Shown one piece after another: positions 26,763 to 36,224 of a stretch of DNA of 64,000 nucleotides (positions are counted from its first letter, which is position 1; the number at the start of each line of letters is the position of its first letter). Position numbers and translations under genes: made by a program. The notes below the pieces were generated by a model. That model saw only the letters and a program-made list of their open reading frames with translations. It was not told the DNA's origin and searched no databases. The DNA comes from Ulvibacter sp. MAR_2010_11 (GTDB taxonomy: Bacteria; Bacteroidota; Bacteroidia; Flavobacteriales; Flavobacteriaceae), in the NCBI RefSeq assembly GCF_002813135.1, contig NZ_PHTY01000001.1, positions 2,599,501 through 2,663,500 of the forward strand, in the 5' to 3' direction.

Positions 26763-28541
26763 ATGGAACACTTTATCGTATCAGCCCGAAAGTACAGACC
26801 TACCGTTTTTAAAGACGTTGTAGGTCAACAGGCCATTACCAATACCCTCGAAAATGCCATCGAAAACAATCATTTAGCACAGGCACTGTTGTTTACAGGT
26901 CCCCGTGGGGTTGGAAAAACAACCTGCGCCCGTATTCTTGCAAAAAAAATTAATCAGGATGGGACAGAGAAAGTCGATGAAGATTTTGCATTTAATATAT
27001 TCGAATTGGATGCTGCTTCCAACAACTCGGTAGATGATATTCGAAATTTAATAGATCAGGTACGTATTCCCCCTCAGGTAGGAATGTATAAGGTATATAT
27101 TATTGACGAGGTACATATGCTGTCTTCGGCTGCATTTAATGCCTTTTTGAAAACGCTGGAAGAGCCTCCCAAACATGCTATTTTTATACTCGCCACTACT
27201 GAAAAACATAAAATTATTCCCACCATACTGTCTCGTTGCCAGATTTTCGACTTTAAACGTATTACTGTCAATGATATAAAAGGTCATTTGGTTGAAGTGG
27301 CTAAATCTGAAAGCATCGATGCCGAAGACGACGCGCTGCATATTATTGCACAAAAGGCTGATGGAGCGTTACGAGATGCCCTTTCTATTTTTGATCGGGT
27401 GGTTAGTTTTTCGGGAAAAAATTTAACGCGGCAAGCCGTTACCCAGAATTTGAATGTCCTGGATTATACGTATTACTTTTCGGTAACCGATTTGTTATTA
27501 GCCAATGACATACCAAAGGTATTGGTAGCTTATGACGATATTTTGGCAAAGGGTTTTGACGGACATCATTTTATTACAGGCCTGGCTTCACATTTCAGAG
27601 ATTTATTGGTATGCCAAAATGAGCAGACAATCGAATTGCTTGAAGTGGGCGAACAAGTTAAGACCATGTACTTTGAGCAATCACAGCACACTTCACGCGA
27701 GTTTTTAATCGATGGAATTGAAATTGCCAACGATTGTGATCTCAAATACAAAACGAGTCGGAATCAGCGTTTACTGGTAGAGTTATGTTTGTTGCAATTA
27801 GCCTCCCTTACGGCTAAGACCGAAAAAAAAAACGGTAGTCGTTTCGTAATTCCTCCCTCCTATTTTAAAACTGAAAAGCCAGGTGTTTCGGAAGAAAATA
27901 TAAAAGTTGTATCCGAAACTATTGAAGTAGTTTCAGCTATTTCAGAAGTTACCGAGCTGCCTGCAACTGATGCTTCAGAATTAAAAAACAATCCAATTCC
28001 TGAAACCCAAGAGCCACCATCAGGACCACCTGTTAAAGAAAGAGTGATAGAACGTCCTCAAATTCTGGCAGAGCGCAATGCGAAGAAGGTATCGGCACTT
28101 TCGTTAAAAAGTATTCAGAAAAAACAGGAGCTTAAAAAAGAAATGGTTGCGAATCAACCGGACGAGCAAAATCTACCATCCGACACCTTCGATGAGCCGC
28201 AAATGATAGCCGCGTGGAAGGAATACACAGATCAGGTGGAAAAAGACGGAAAATATAATTTATTGTCTCACCTAACTATGGGCGTCCCCAGATTAGAAGG
28301 CTCATTGATACACCTGGAGTTTCCTAACAGTACCATCAAGGTGGAAGTAGAACGCGCTAAATACGAGTTGTTGGGCTTTTTACGTGAAAAACTACAGAAT
28401 TACGATGTAGATCTTTCTATCGAGGTTAATGAAACCATCGAAAAACGTTACGCCTACACCCCGCGGGAAAAATTTGAGAAACTCAAGGAAATAAATCCGA
28501 TGCTGGAAAAGTTAAGAACAGAATTTGATTTGGATATATAG
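26763..28541 (+). CDS. dnaX: DNA polymerase III subunit gamma/tau
   Basis: This is a 592-residue clamp-loader ATPase. The N-terminal AAA+ domain has VSARKYRPTVFKDVVGQ, Walker A TGPRGVGKTT, Walker B YIIDEVHML, the SRC motif (LSRCQIFDFKR) and sensor 2 around GALRDALSIFDR. It loads the sliding clamp during replication. Unlike E. coli DnaX it has no four-cysteine zinc module after Walker A; the chain runs straight from ILAKKINQDG to FELDAASNNSVDD. A proline- and glutamate-rich linker (about 370-440) precedes a C-terminal domain, which corresponds to tau. No slippery frameshift signal was found for a gamma form. Confidence 0.95.
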   Translation: MEHFIVSARKYRPTVFKDVVGQQAITNTLENAIENNHLAQALLFTGPRGVGKTTCARILAKKINQDGTEKVDEDFAFNIFELDAASNNSVDDIRNLIDQVRIPPQVGMYKVYIIDEVHMLSSAAFNAFLKTLEEPPKHAIFILATTEKHKIIPTILSRCQIFDFKRITVNDIKGHLVEVAKSESIDAEDDALHIIAQKADGALRDALSIFDRVVSFSGKNLTRQAVTQNLNVLDYTYYFSVTDLLLANDIPKVLVAYDDILAKGFDGHHFITGLASHFRDLLVCQNEQTIELLEVGEQVKTMYFEQSQHTSREFLIDGIEIANDCDLKYKTSRNQRLLVELCLLQLASLTAKTEKKNGSRFVIPPSYFKTEKPGVSEENIKVVSETIEVVSAISEVTELPATDASELKNNPIPETQEPPSGPPVKERVIERPQILAERNAKKVSALSLKSIQKKQELKKEMVANQPDEQNLPSDTFDEPQMIAAWKEYTDQVEKDGKYNLLSHLTMGVPRLEGSLIHLEFPNSTIKVEVERAKYELLGFLREKLQNYDVDLSIEVNETIEKRYAYTPREKFEKLKEINPMLEKLRTEFDLDI

Positions 28542-28549
28542 ATTGTTGG

Positions 28550-28573
28550 ATTATTAGATTATTAGATTATTAG
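28550..28573 (+). repeat. tandem repeat, three copies of ATTATTAG
   Basis: Three perfect copies of the 8-base unit ATTATTAG lie end to end just after the dnaX stop. This is a likely slippage-prone locus in a non-coding gap. Confidence 0.7.
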
Positions 28574-28658
28574 AAAAATTATAACTGGTTTAATTGGGCC
28601 AATGATATCATTACAATATCCCTAATTCCTATTTACTCATCCCTAATTCATAGAAAAA

Positions 28659-29240
28659 ATGCTTGGATTACAACTTCCTACAGACCCACGATGGGTAAAT
28701 ATAGTTGAGAAAAACATCGAGGAAATCTTGACAGATCATGCCTATTGTGAACAAAAGGCAGCTTCCACGGCTATTTCCTTAATTGTTAGCTTCCCTGAGT
28801 ACACCGAATTGGTACAGGAAATGGTTGCCTTGGTAAAGGAAGAAATAAGTCATTTTAAAATGGTCCACGACAAAATTCTGGAAAGAGGTTGGGTAATGGG
28901 ACGGGATCGCAAAGATGATTATGTTCTCCAAATTGTAAAATTCTTTCCGAAAGGAGGCAGTAGAACGACACAATTAGTACACCGACTTCTATACGCAGCG
29001 CTTATTGAAGCAAGAAGCTGCGAACGCTTCCGCTTGTTAAGCGAGGAATTAAAAGACAAAGAATTGTCCGAATTTTATCGAAAATTAATGGTTAGCGAAG
29101 CCAACCACTACACCATGTTCTTAAATTTTGCGCGACAATACGGAGAAAGAAAAGAGGTAGACAAAAAATGGAAAGAACTCCTTTCATTTGAAGCCGAAGT
29201 TATGAAAAACCTCAGTAAAAATAACGCTATTCATGGGTAG
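28659..29240 (+). CDS. miaE: tRNA-(ms2io6A37)-hydroxylase, MiaE family
   Basis: This 193-residue protein has a ferritin-like helical bundle with two EX2H-type iron ligand sets: EEISHFKMVHD in the first half, and EARSCERF with SEANHYTMF in the second. MiaE is a non-haem diiron oxygenase that hydroxylates the isopentenyl group of modified A37 in tRNA. It begins MLGLQLPTDPRWVNIVEKN, as other family members do. The substrate-forming genes miaA and miaB are not in the window. Confidence 0.9.
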   Translation: MLGLQLPTDPRWVNIVEKNIEEILTDHAYCEQKAASTAISLIVSFPEYTELVQEMVALVKEEISHFKMVHDKILERGWVMGRDRKDDYVLQIVKFFPKGGSRTTQLVHRLLYAALIEARSCERFRLLSEELKDKELSEFYRKLMVSEANHYTMFLNFARQYGERKEVDKKWKELLSFEAEVMKNLSKNNAIHG

Positions 29241-29377
29241 AACAATCTAGAATTTCTACTCAATATAAATCGTGTGATTGTCCATTTGACTTTACATTCG
29301 ATTCCCACAAAAATTTGTTAAGGCGTATATAGTGCGAGCTCTTTTCCCTATCTTTAATTGTAGCATAAAAGACTCCT

Positions 29378-31138
29378 ATGGAAATAGCGCTAGTTATTGG
29401 CTTGTTAATTCTAACCATTATACTTTTTTCTATCGAAAAGTTTTCGGTAGATGTTGTCACCATAGGTCTATTAATTGTCCTTGTTTTTTCCGGGATTATC
29501 ACACCAAAAGAAGCCTTTGAAGGCTTTAGCAGTGATTTTATCATCATTTTAGCCTCGATATTTGTGATTTCAGGCGCGTTATCCGAAACAGGATTAGTGA
29601 ACGATGTGGGGGCACGTTTGATAACCATTGTAAGGAGTAAAATCCTTTTTGTGGGTTATACCATGGTGATATCTGGAGGATTGTCTGCTTTTATGAATAA
29701 TACTTCAGTCACGGCATTATTAACCGGGCCTGTTATGGGGATGTGTCGAAAGCTATCACTAAATCCGTCCAAAGTACTTATTCCGCTTGCCTTTGCCTCA
29801 ATTCTTGGAGGTACATGTACTCTTATTGGAACTTCCACCAACATTGCCGTTAGTGGTTATATAGCTGAAATGGGGATGGAACCCCTCCGCTTTTTTGAAA
29901 TTCTTGGGATAGGACTCATTTTTTTAGCTACCGGAATAACTTTTATCTTACTCTTTTGGAAGCGTTTACTTCCGGATTATAAAGATGTGAATTATGAAGA
30001 AAAGTATGATATTAATAAATACCTGTCGGAAATTGTAGTTTCAGAAAAATCGGAGCTTATAGGGCAATTTGTATTTCAATCTAATATTGCAAAAAAAGGT
30101 GTACGTATCTTAAAAATAATACGAAACAAAAAGCAATTCATTCCAAATGCACTTTCTAAGTTTCAGGCGAAGGACATTTTACTGGTGGAGTGCAACATAG
30201 ACGAGCTTATCAAAATAAAAGAAGCTCAGGGCATCGATGTCCTGGCCGATGTTTTACTTTCTGACGCCGATATACAGAATGAGGAAGTTAGACTTGCTGA
30301 AATTCTTATTCTCCCGGGATCGCAGCTTCTCAATAAGACTTTAAGAGAAGTTCGTTTTCGTCAAAATTATGATATGGTGGTAATTGCCATGCAGCGTTTA
30401 GGAGAAGTATCTTTTAAAAAAATCAGCAATTTAAAGCTGCAAATTGGAGATATATTACTGGTTCAAGGTGCCGAAGAGGTGATAAATGAAAATAGAAATT
30501 CAACCGAATTCTCGGTGATAGGTGGCAACCTTACTGTTACGATGCACAAGAAAAAAAAGGGAATAATTACCGCAGCGTTATTTCTGCTGGCGATAGCTGT
30601 TGGGACCCTTCAAATTGCTCCCCTATCTGTTGCTTTTCTTACAGCAGCACTAGGATCGGTGCTTATTGGTGCTATAAGTCCCGAGCGTGTGTATCAAATA
30701 ATTAACTGGAAATTGTTAATTCTAATTGGAGGAATGACGGCATTTGGTGCGGCTATGGATAATTCGGGGGCTTCAACCTTTCTTGCTGAAAATATTGTAA
30801 CCTTATTGGGTGACTTTGGAGTAATATATGTATTGGGCGGATTTGTTTTACTGGTAATTCTCCTAACTCAGCCCATGTCTAATGCGGCGGCAGCCTTGGT
30901 AATTTTACCGGTTGCACTCAATGCAGCTACATTATTGGATGCCGATCCTCGTACCTTTGCAATCGCTATTATGCTGGGGGCTTCGGTGTCTTTAATTGCA
31001 CCTTTTGAACCTGCCTGTATTCTGGTATTTGGTCCCGGAAAGTATAAATTTTTCGATTTTATAAGGGTCGGACTTCCACTTACCCTAATTCTATTTATCC
31101 TGTTAATGATTCTGGTGCCAATATTTTGGCCCTTGTGA
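29378..31138 (+). CDS. SLC13/CitMHS-type permease with two TrkA-C domains
   Basis: The 586-residue inner-membrane transporter has about five membrane segments, then a cytoplasmic insert (about 205-385) with two TrkA-C (RCK-C) domains, then a second membrane bundle. The conserved Asn/Thr-rich loops of the divalent anion:Na+ symporter fold are present (FMNNTSVTALLTGPV and LIGTSTNIAVSG in the first half, TQPMSNAAAALVILPVA in the second). Relatives carry sulfate, dicarboxylates or similar anions. The substrate cannot be read from sequence. It is convergent with ppx, and no strong hairpin is seen between them. Confidence 0.88.
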   Translation: MEIALVIGLLILTIILFSIEKFSVDVVTIGLLIVLVFSGIITPKEAFEGFSSDFIIILASIFVISGALSETGLVNDVGARLITIVRSKILFVGYTMVISGGLSAFMNNTSVTALLTGPVMGMCRKLSLNPSKVLIPLAFASILGGTCTLIGTSTNIAVSGYIAEMGMEPLRFFEILGIGLIFLATGITFILLFWKRLLPDYKDVNYEEKYDINKYLSEIVVSEKSELIGQFVFQSNIAKKGVRILKIIRNKKQFIPNALSKFQAKDILLVECNIDELIKIKEAQGIDVLADVLLSDADIQNEEVRLAEILILPGSQLLNKTLREVRFRQNYDMVVIAMQRLGEVSFKKISNLKLQIGDILLVQGAEEVINENRNSTEFSVIGGNLTVTMHKKKKGIITAALFLLAIAVGTLQIAPLSVAFLTAALGSVLIGAISPERVYQIINWKLLILIGGMTAFGAAMDNSGASTFLAENIVTLLGDFGVIYVLGGFVLLVILLTQPMSNAAAALVILPVALNAATLLDADPRTFAIAIMLGASVSLIAPFEPACILVFGPGKYKFFDFIRVGLPLTLILFILLMILVPIFWPL

Positions 31139-31172
31139 CGAAACAATTGTTATTCAACTGAAAAAACCTTCT

Positions 31173-32087
31173 TTATTGATTGACCTCTAATTCTTCCGCG
31201 ACCTTTTCGTTGTAGAGACTTTTAATAATTCCGTCTGAAAGTCCGATTTTAGGGACAAAGATGTTCTTAGCACCAGACCATTTCATGGCCGAAAGATATA
31301 TTCTGGTTGCAGGAACGATTACATCGGCACGATCCGGGTTCATGTCCATCTCTACAATGCGTTCTTCCAAACTATAGGCCCGAATAAGGTCATAAAAGGA
31401 AAGCAGGTAAAAATAACTGAGAGGCTTTCCAATTTTTTTACCGCTGTTTTTATAAATGCTGTTGATATTCCCTCCCGATCCAATTACAGATATCTTTTTA
31501 AAGGGTTTGGTTTCTGCTTTAATCCAGTCTTCTACCTGCTGCCACATAGTATCTTCTACCATATCATTGAGCAATCGCACAGTTCCCAATTTAAACGACT
31601 GAGAAGCAACGGTATGCCCTTCGGCATAAATGGTGAATTCGGTACTACCGCCACCTACATCCACATAGAGAAAGGCTTTATCGTTTTGAATAAGTGATTT
31701 TAAATCGGTAGAAGCAATAATGGCAGCCTCGTCGTTGCCATCGATGATATTAATAAATATTCCGGATTCCTTGTAAATGATATCGGCTATTTCTTTTCCA
31801 TTGGATGCTTCCCGCATGGCAGAGGTGGCACAAGCTTTAAAACGTTTTACGTTGTGCGTTTTCATCAATAATTTAAAAGCGTGCATAGCATCCAACATCC
31901 TTCGGGCATTAGTGTCTGATATTTTACCATCCTGAAACACTTCGGCACCCAAACGAATAGGTACCCGAACCAGAGATGTTTTTTTAAAAAGTGTGTTTCT
32001 TCCTTCTTGTTCCACAACCGAAGCAACCAAAAGACGTATGGCATTTGAACCAATATCTATAGCGCCGTATTTTTCAATAGTTAACAA
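31173..32087 (-). CDS. ppx: Ppx/GppA family exopolyphosphatase
   Basis: The 304-residue protein has the ASKHA phosphatase motifs YGAIDIGSNAIRLL near the N-terminus, LYVDVGGGSTEF and SVIGSGGNI. It releases phosphate from polyphosphate or converts pppGpp. It lacks the C-terminal HD-like half of E. coli Ppx (513 residues), as is common in Bacteroidota. The start is TTG: MLTIEKYGAIDIGS is the only sensible N-terminus, and the frame runs on upstream into ppk1 without an ATG. Two bases separate it from the ppk1 stop. Confidence 0.9.
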   Translation of the reverse strand: MLTIEKYGAIDIGSNAIRLLVASVVEQEGRNTLFKKTSLVRVPIRLGAEVFQDGKISDTNARRMLDAMHAFKLLMKTHNVKRFKACATSAMREASNGKEIADIIYKESGIFINIIDGNDEAAIIASTDLKSLIQNDKAFLYVDVGGGSTEFTIYAEGHTVASQSFKLGTVRLLNDMVEDTMWQQVEDWIKAETKPFKKISVIGSGGNINSIYKNSGKKIGKPLSYFYLLSFYDLIRAYSLEERIVEMDMNPDRADVIVPATRIYLSAMKWSGAKNIFVPKIGLSDGIIKSLYNEKVAEELEVNQ

Positions 32088-32089
32088 AT

Positions 32090-34183
32090 CTATGTGTTGA
32101 GTTTTTCTTGATAATATTCGTATAATTTAAATTGTGATCGTACTGTTCCATTGTTGGATTTGCGATAAGCGTTATTTTGTTTTTCAGATATTTTACGCGC
32201 TTTCGCAGTGTCCTGCCAACTTATTTCGAACGTTTCAATAATTTCCCGCTTGATATCTTCATCATAAATAGGACACGTAATTTCCACTCTATTGTCCAGG
32301 TTTCTGCCCATAAAGTCGGCCGAAGAGAGGTAAGCTTTTACATCACCCGCATTTTCAAAAATAAATATTCTGGGATGTTCCAAAAATTTATCGACTATGC
32401 TAATCACTTCAATATTTTCACTCATTCCCTTTACCCCGGGGATTAAGCAGCAAATTCCGCGGATAATCAACTGTATTTTTACTCCTTCTCTACTCGCTTT
32501 GTACAGTTTATCAATCATTCTGAAATCGGACAGGCTATTCAATTTTAATTTAATTCCGTTGGGCAAGCCCTTCTTTTTATTCTGAATTTCAGCTTCAATC
32601 AAAGCATATAATGCATTCCGGGTGTAATGCGGCGATACAATTAAATGCCTGTATTTTTTTATTTTATAATTTACTTCAAAGAAATCGAACACCTTGTTAA
32701 TCTCCTTACATATTTTTTGATTTGCGGTAAACAGTGTATAATCTGTGTAAATTCGGGCGGTAGATTCATTGAAATTTCCCGTACTGATAATACCGTAACG
32801 ATTGATTTTGTCATTTTCAAACCGTTCAATAATACAAGCTTTGCAATGCACTTTTAATCCTTTTACACCAAAAATAAGTCGGACGCCCTCACTTTGCATT
32901 TGTTCGGCGTAGCCAATATTCGCTTCTTCGTCGAATCTTGCCTGCAATTCTATCTGTACCGTAACTTTTTTTCCGTTTTTTGCAGCATTTATAAGAGAGC
33001 TGGCGATGTGGGATACTTCTGCCAGGCGATAAATTGTAATTTTAATGGAGCGAACTTTTGGGTCTAAGGCAGCTTCACGTAAAAATTTTACCACGTATGA
33101 AAAGCTCTGATAGGGCGCATATAGCAAGTAATCCTTTTCGGAAATTCGATCAAAAAGGCTGCCCTGCAGACTCAGTCCGGGTATGGGCAATGGAACAATT
33201 TTTTCGTATAACAGATCACTTTTCCCCAAACTGGGAAAATCCATATAATCACGCCTATTATGATATCTTCCTCCGGGAATGATGCTATCTGTAGCATCGA
33301 TGCCCATCTTAAATAATAAAAACCGAAGCGTTTCCTTCTCGATGCTCTTATCGTATACAAATCGGACCGGATCACCGGCACTACGTTCCTTCACACTTTT
33401 TGAAATTTTATCGATAAAACTTCTACTCAGGTCACTGTCTATGTCCAACTCGGCATCACGAGTAATTTTTATCATGTGTGCCGAAATACTGTCGTACTTA
33501 AATATACTGAATATGTTCTTCAAGCAATGTCGTATTAAATCGTCCAGCAGAATAATGTATTGCTTATCCCCTTCAGGCGGAAGAACTACAAAACGTTCAA
33601 TAGAACGCGGAATTTCTATCAAGGCATAATTGAGCTTCGATTCGAAGGTCTTGTCTTCCTTAGACATTACCATTTTAATCGCTAAGTAGGCAGCGCTGTC
33701 CTTTAGTTCGGGAAATTGTTCTAATTCCCCAATCATAATAGTAACCAAGGCCGGGCTTACTTTCCGAATAAAATATTCGGAAATAAATTTCCCTTGTGAA
33801 GCCGAAACTTCAGTTTCATCGATGATGAAGATATTTTCTTTTTTGAGTTGTTCCTCAATGGTGTGCAATATCCGAAGGCTGGTCGCCTGCTGTTCAATCA
33901 CGATAGTTGTAATTTCTTCCAGCAATTCTTTTGAAGAAATTCCCCCTAATTCGCTCTTCCCTCCTTTTCCGGCTTCTACAATTCGTTTAATTGTAGCATA
34001 GCGCACTTTAAAAAACTCATCCAGATTATTTGAAAAAATCCCTAAAAACCGAAGCCTTTCAAGCAAAGGAACCGTTTTGTCTGCCGCTTCCTGTAAAACG
34101 CGAGCATTAAATTGTAACCAGCTCAACTCCCTGTTAAAGTAGCGGTTTTCAACTTTTGTGTTCTTCACCTTGGTTATAGACAT
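32090..34183 (-). CDS. ppk1: polyphosphate kinase 1
   Basis: The 697-residue protein has the four domains of PPK1. The N-terminal helical domain starts RYFNRELSWLQFNARVL. The phosphorylated active-site histidine lies in GLKVHCKACIIE and the second conserved histidine in LEHPRIFIFENAG. FNESTARIYTDYTLFT follows the first site. The enzyme makes polyphosphate from ATP reversibly at the membrane. It overlaps sixA by one base and is directly followed by ppx, giving opposing activities in one operon. Confidence 0.96.
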   Translation of the reverse strand: MSITKVKNTKVENRYFNRELSWLQFNARVLQEAADKTVPLLERLRFLGIFSNNLDEFFKVRYATIKRIVEAGKGGKSELGGISSKELLEEITTIVIEQQATSLRILHTIEEQLKKENIFIIDETEVSASQGKFISEYFIRKVSPALVTIMIGELEQFPELKDSAAYLAIKMVMSKEDKTFESKLNYALIEIPRSIERFVVLPPEGDKQYIILLDDLIRHCLKNIFSIFKYDSISAHMIKITRDAELDIDSDLSRSFIDKISKSVKERSAGDPVRFVYDKSIEKETLRFLLFKMGIDATDSIIPGGRYHNRRDYMDFPSLGKSDLLYEKIVPLPIPGLSLQGSLFDRISEKDYLLYAPYQSFSYVVKFLREAALDPKVRSIKITIYRLAEVSHIASSLINAAKNGKKVTVQIELQARFDEEANIGYAEQMQSEGVRLIFGVKGLKVHCKACIIERFENDKINRYGIISTGNFNESTARIYTDYTLFTANQKICKEINKVFDFFEVNYKIKKYRHLIVSPHYTRNALYALIEAEIQNKKKGLPNGIKLKLNSLSDFRMIDKLYKASREGVKIQLIIRGICCLIPGVKGMSENIEVISIVDKFLEHPRIFIFENAGDVKAYLSSADFMGRNLDNRVEITCPIYDEDIKREIIETFEISWQDTAKARKISEKQNNAYRKSNNGTVRSQFKLYEYYQEKLNT

Positions 34184-34668
34184 TACTTTAAATCTCTTGG
34201 GAATATAGTTTGTACTGTTTTACCTGTTGTAACCTCACTCCAATTATCTACTTCAAACTGAATCATTACAAAGCCGCAGGTGGGTACGTTGTCAATATAC
34301 TTGTTTCCTAACATATTTGCAACCGAGGTAAAGGCGTGATTATGCCCTACAATCATCACACAATTAAGCGAATTATCCAGGCTTTTTACAATATTCATTA
34401 CATTTTGCCCGCTAAAATCGTATAACGAATGATTGGTATTAAAATTTGCATCGGGAGTTCCAAATGCCTCTTTAAAATAGGTGGCGGTTGATAGTGCTCG
34501 GGTAGCATCACTCGATACAATTTTTTGTGGAGGCGACACACCGTTTTTTACGGCATTAGAAACTAACACAGCGTCGCGTTTCCCTCTGCCTTTTAGCGGC
34601 CGTTTGTGATCTATTACGTCGTGTTTCCAGGATGACTTTGCATGCCGGACCATATAAAGTGTTTTCAT
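34183..34668 (-). CDS. sixA: SixA-like phosphohistidine phosphatase
   Basis: This 161-residue member of the histidine phosphatase superfamily has the catalytic RHA motif in MVRHAKSSW (H9) and the second histidine in VGHNHAFT. Family members remove phosphate from phosphohistidine, for example on phosphotransfer proteins. Here it lies between pdxH (2-base gap) and ppk1 (1-base overlap). Because PPK1 forms a phosphohistidine intermediate, a functional link is tempting but purely inferred. Confidence 0.88.
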   Translation of the reverse strand: MKTLYMVRHAKSSWKHDVIDHKRPLKGRGKRDAVLVSNAVKNGVSPPQKIVSSDATRALSTATYFKEAFGTPDANFNTNHSLYDFSGQNVMNIVKSLDNSLNCVMIVGHNHAFTSVANMLGNKYIDNVPTCGFVMIQFEVDNWSEVTTGKTVQTIFPRDLK

Positions 34669-34670
34669 AA

Positions 34671-35315
34671 TTATGGTTGAAGTCTTTTAATTTTCCAATT
34701 TGTTCCTTCTAAAGTATATTGTATTCGATCGTGTAACCGATTTGGCCTTCCTTGCCAGAATTCAACGGTCAGCGGAGTAACAACATATCCGCCCCAATCT
34801 TTGGGTTTTGGAACTTCTTTATGCTCGAATTCCTTTTCTAACGTCTGTAATCTGGATTCCAGAACCTCTCTATTTTCAATGGGATCACTTTGGTTTGAAA
34901 CCAAAGCCCCTAACTGACTCCCTTTGGGGCGCGATTGAAAGTAGGTTTTGGCGTCTTCTTCCGAAGTTTTTGTTGCAGTTCCTTTTATAATAACCTGGCG
35001 CTCTAAAGTAGGCCAAAAAAAGGATAATGATACCTTGTTGTTTTGGGCTATTGCGATGCCTTTTTCGCTTTTGTAATTGGTATAAAAATAAAAACCATTT
35101 TCGTCGTATTTTTTCAACAAGACTACTCTGCCCTTAGGAAACCCATCTATTCCTATGGTTGTGAGCGTCATCGCATTTACTTCTTCAATACCGCCAAGCT
35201 GTTCGGTTTCATTATACCAGATTTTAAACTGCTGAAAAGGACTGATAGCCACCGATTTTTTAGAAAGCGCCGCTTTTTCATACGATTTTCGGTGATTCTG
35301 AAGATTATCTTGCAT
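34671..35315 (-). CDS. pdxH: pyridoxamine 5'-phosphate oxidase
   Basis: The 214-residue protein is the FMN-dependent oxidase that makes pyridoxal 5'-phosphate. Conserved family segments are PKGRVVLLKKYDENGFYFYTN, NNKVSLSFFWPTLERQV, SRPKGSQLGALVSNQS and the C-terminal EFWQGRPNRLHDRI with its catalytic Arg/His region. It appears to be the first gene of the pdxH-sixA-ppk1-ppx transcript. Confidence 0.95.
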   Translation of the reverse strand: MQDNLQNHRKSYEKAALSKKSVAISPFQQFKIWYNETEQLGGIEEVNAMTLTTIGIDGFPKGRVVLLKKYDENGFYFYTNYKSEKGIAIAQNNKVSLSFFWPTLERQVIIKGTATKTSEEDAKTYFQSRPKGSQLGALVSNQSDPIENREVLESRLQTLEKEFEHKEVPKPKDWGGYVVTPLTVEFWQGRPNRLHDRIQYTLEGTNWKIKRLQP

Positions 35316-35458
35316 ACTACAATTTTAATGCAAGTTACAAAGATTGCAGAAGTTTTTAGAGGTGTGTTTTCTAAATTTAGGTTAAATAAATGTATCGATA
35401 ATCAAAGCAGGTTTATAGAAAAATAATCTCCCGTTAAAGTTCTTTCACATAATATACT

Positions 35459-36181
35459 TTATAGCCACCCGTACAGGGTCTTTGCAATAACACGCCAATT
35501 GGAACTGTCGAACATAAGAACTTCAAATATGTGCTCCACAATAATGAATGTGCCTATGTATAAAAAAGCAGGGTGAATTTTTCCATTTGCAATTTTATCC
35601 CAAAACATAGATATTACAATAAAACTATCTGCCAATACTACTGCGAACCAAATTTCGGGATTAGGTATGGAAGGAAAATAATGCCGAAAACGAAACCAGG
35701 CCGGCCAGAGTAATACCAAAAGTGCTAATAGCATTACTCTTTTATGTGTTTGCGGGACTCGTCTTTTATAAATCCCATAAAAGACTAACAAAAGAAACAT
35801 CAATGCGGATATAAAAACCCCTAAAATTGCTGAAATAGCAGAATCCCCAAAGCCCATAGCGAGTTCTTTTTCCACCTGAAACTTTCCTGCCGGAATCATT
35901 GTTACTGCAATTCCGATTGCAATTATTAAACCAATTATACCTAATCTTTTATGCGTTAGATAGCGGTTTTTTCGTATGAGAAACGCTTGTGTAAAATACA
36001 GGAACACCCAGCAAAAGGCTAAAATACCGTGAACATAAATGATTGCCGGCGCATTGAATGTGCCAAAACTTACAGGAACAAAAAAAGTCTTTGTGAAGCC
36101 TATAAGTACGGAGAATAAACCTACTATTCCCATAATCAGGAAAAATGCAGATCTCTTTCTGAGTCTTGATTTCTTATTCAT
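35459..36181 (-). CDS. multi-pass membrane protein of unknown function
   Basis: The 240-residue protein has about seven hydrophobic helices and few charges except at loops such as IRKNRYLTHKRLG and YKRRVPQTHKR. Histidines in helices and loops (VHGILAFCW, THKR) recall small haem- or quinone-related membrane proteins, but no family can be named with confidence. I chose the ATG at 36181; a TTG at 36193 would add four residues. It is in the same direction as, and 43 bases after, the lipoprotein gene. Confidence 0.72.
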   Translation of the reverse strand: MNKKSRLRKRSAFFLIMGIVGLFSVLIGFTKTFFVPVSFGTFNAPAIIYVHGILAFCWVFLYFTQAFLIRKNRYLTHKRLGIIGLIIAIGIAVTMIPAGKFQVEKELAMGFGDSAISAILGVFISALMFLLLVFYGIYKRRVPQTHKRVMLLALLVLLWPAWFRFRHYFPSIPNPEIWFAVVLADSFIVISMFWDKIANGKIHPAFLYIGTFIIVEHIFEVLMFDSSNWRVIAKTLYGWL

Positions 36182-36224
36182 TGAAAACCACAAGTTATAA
36201 ATACATGAATCGGTTGTAAAATAA

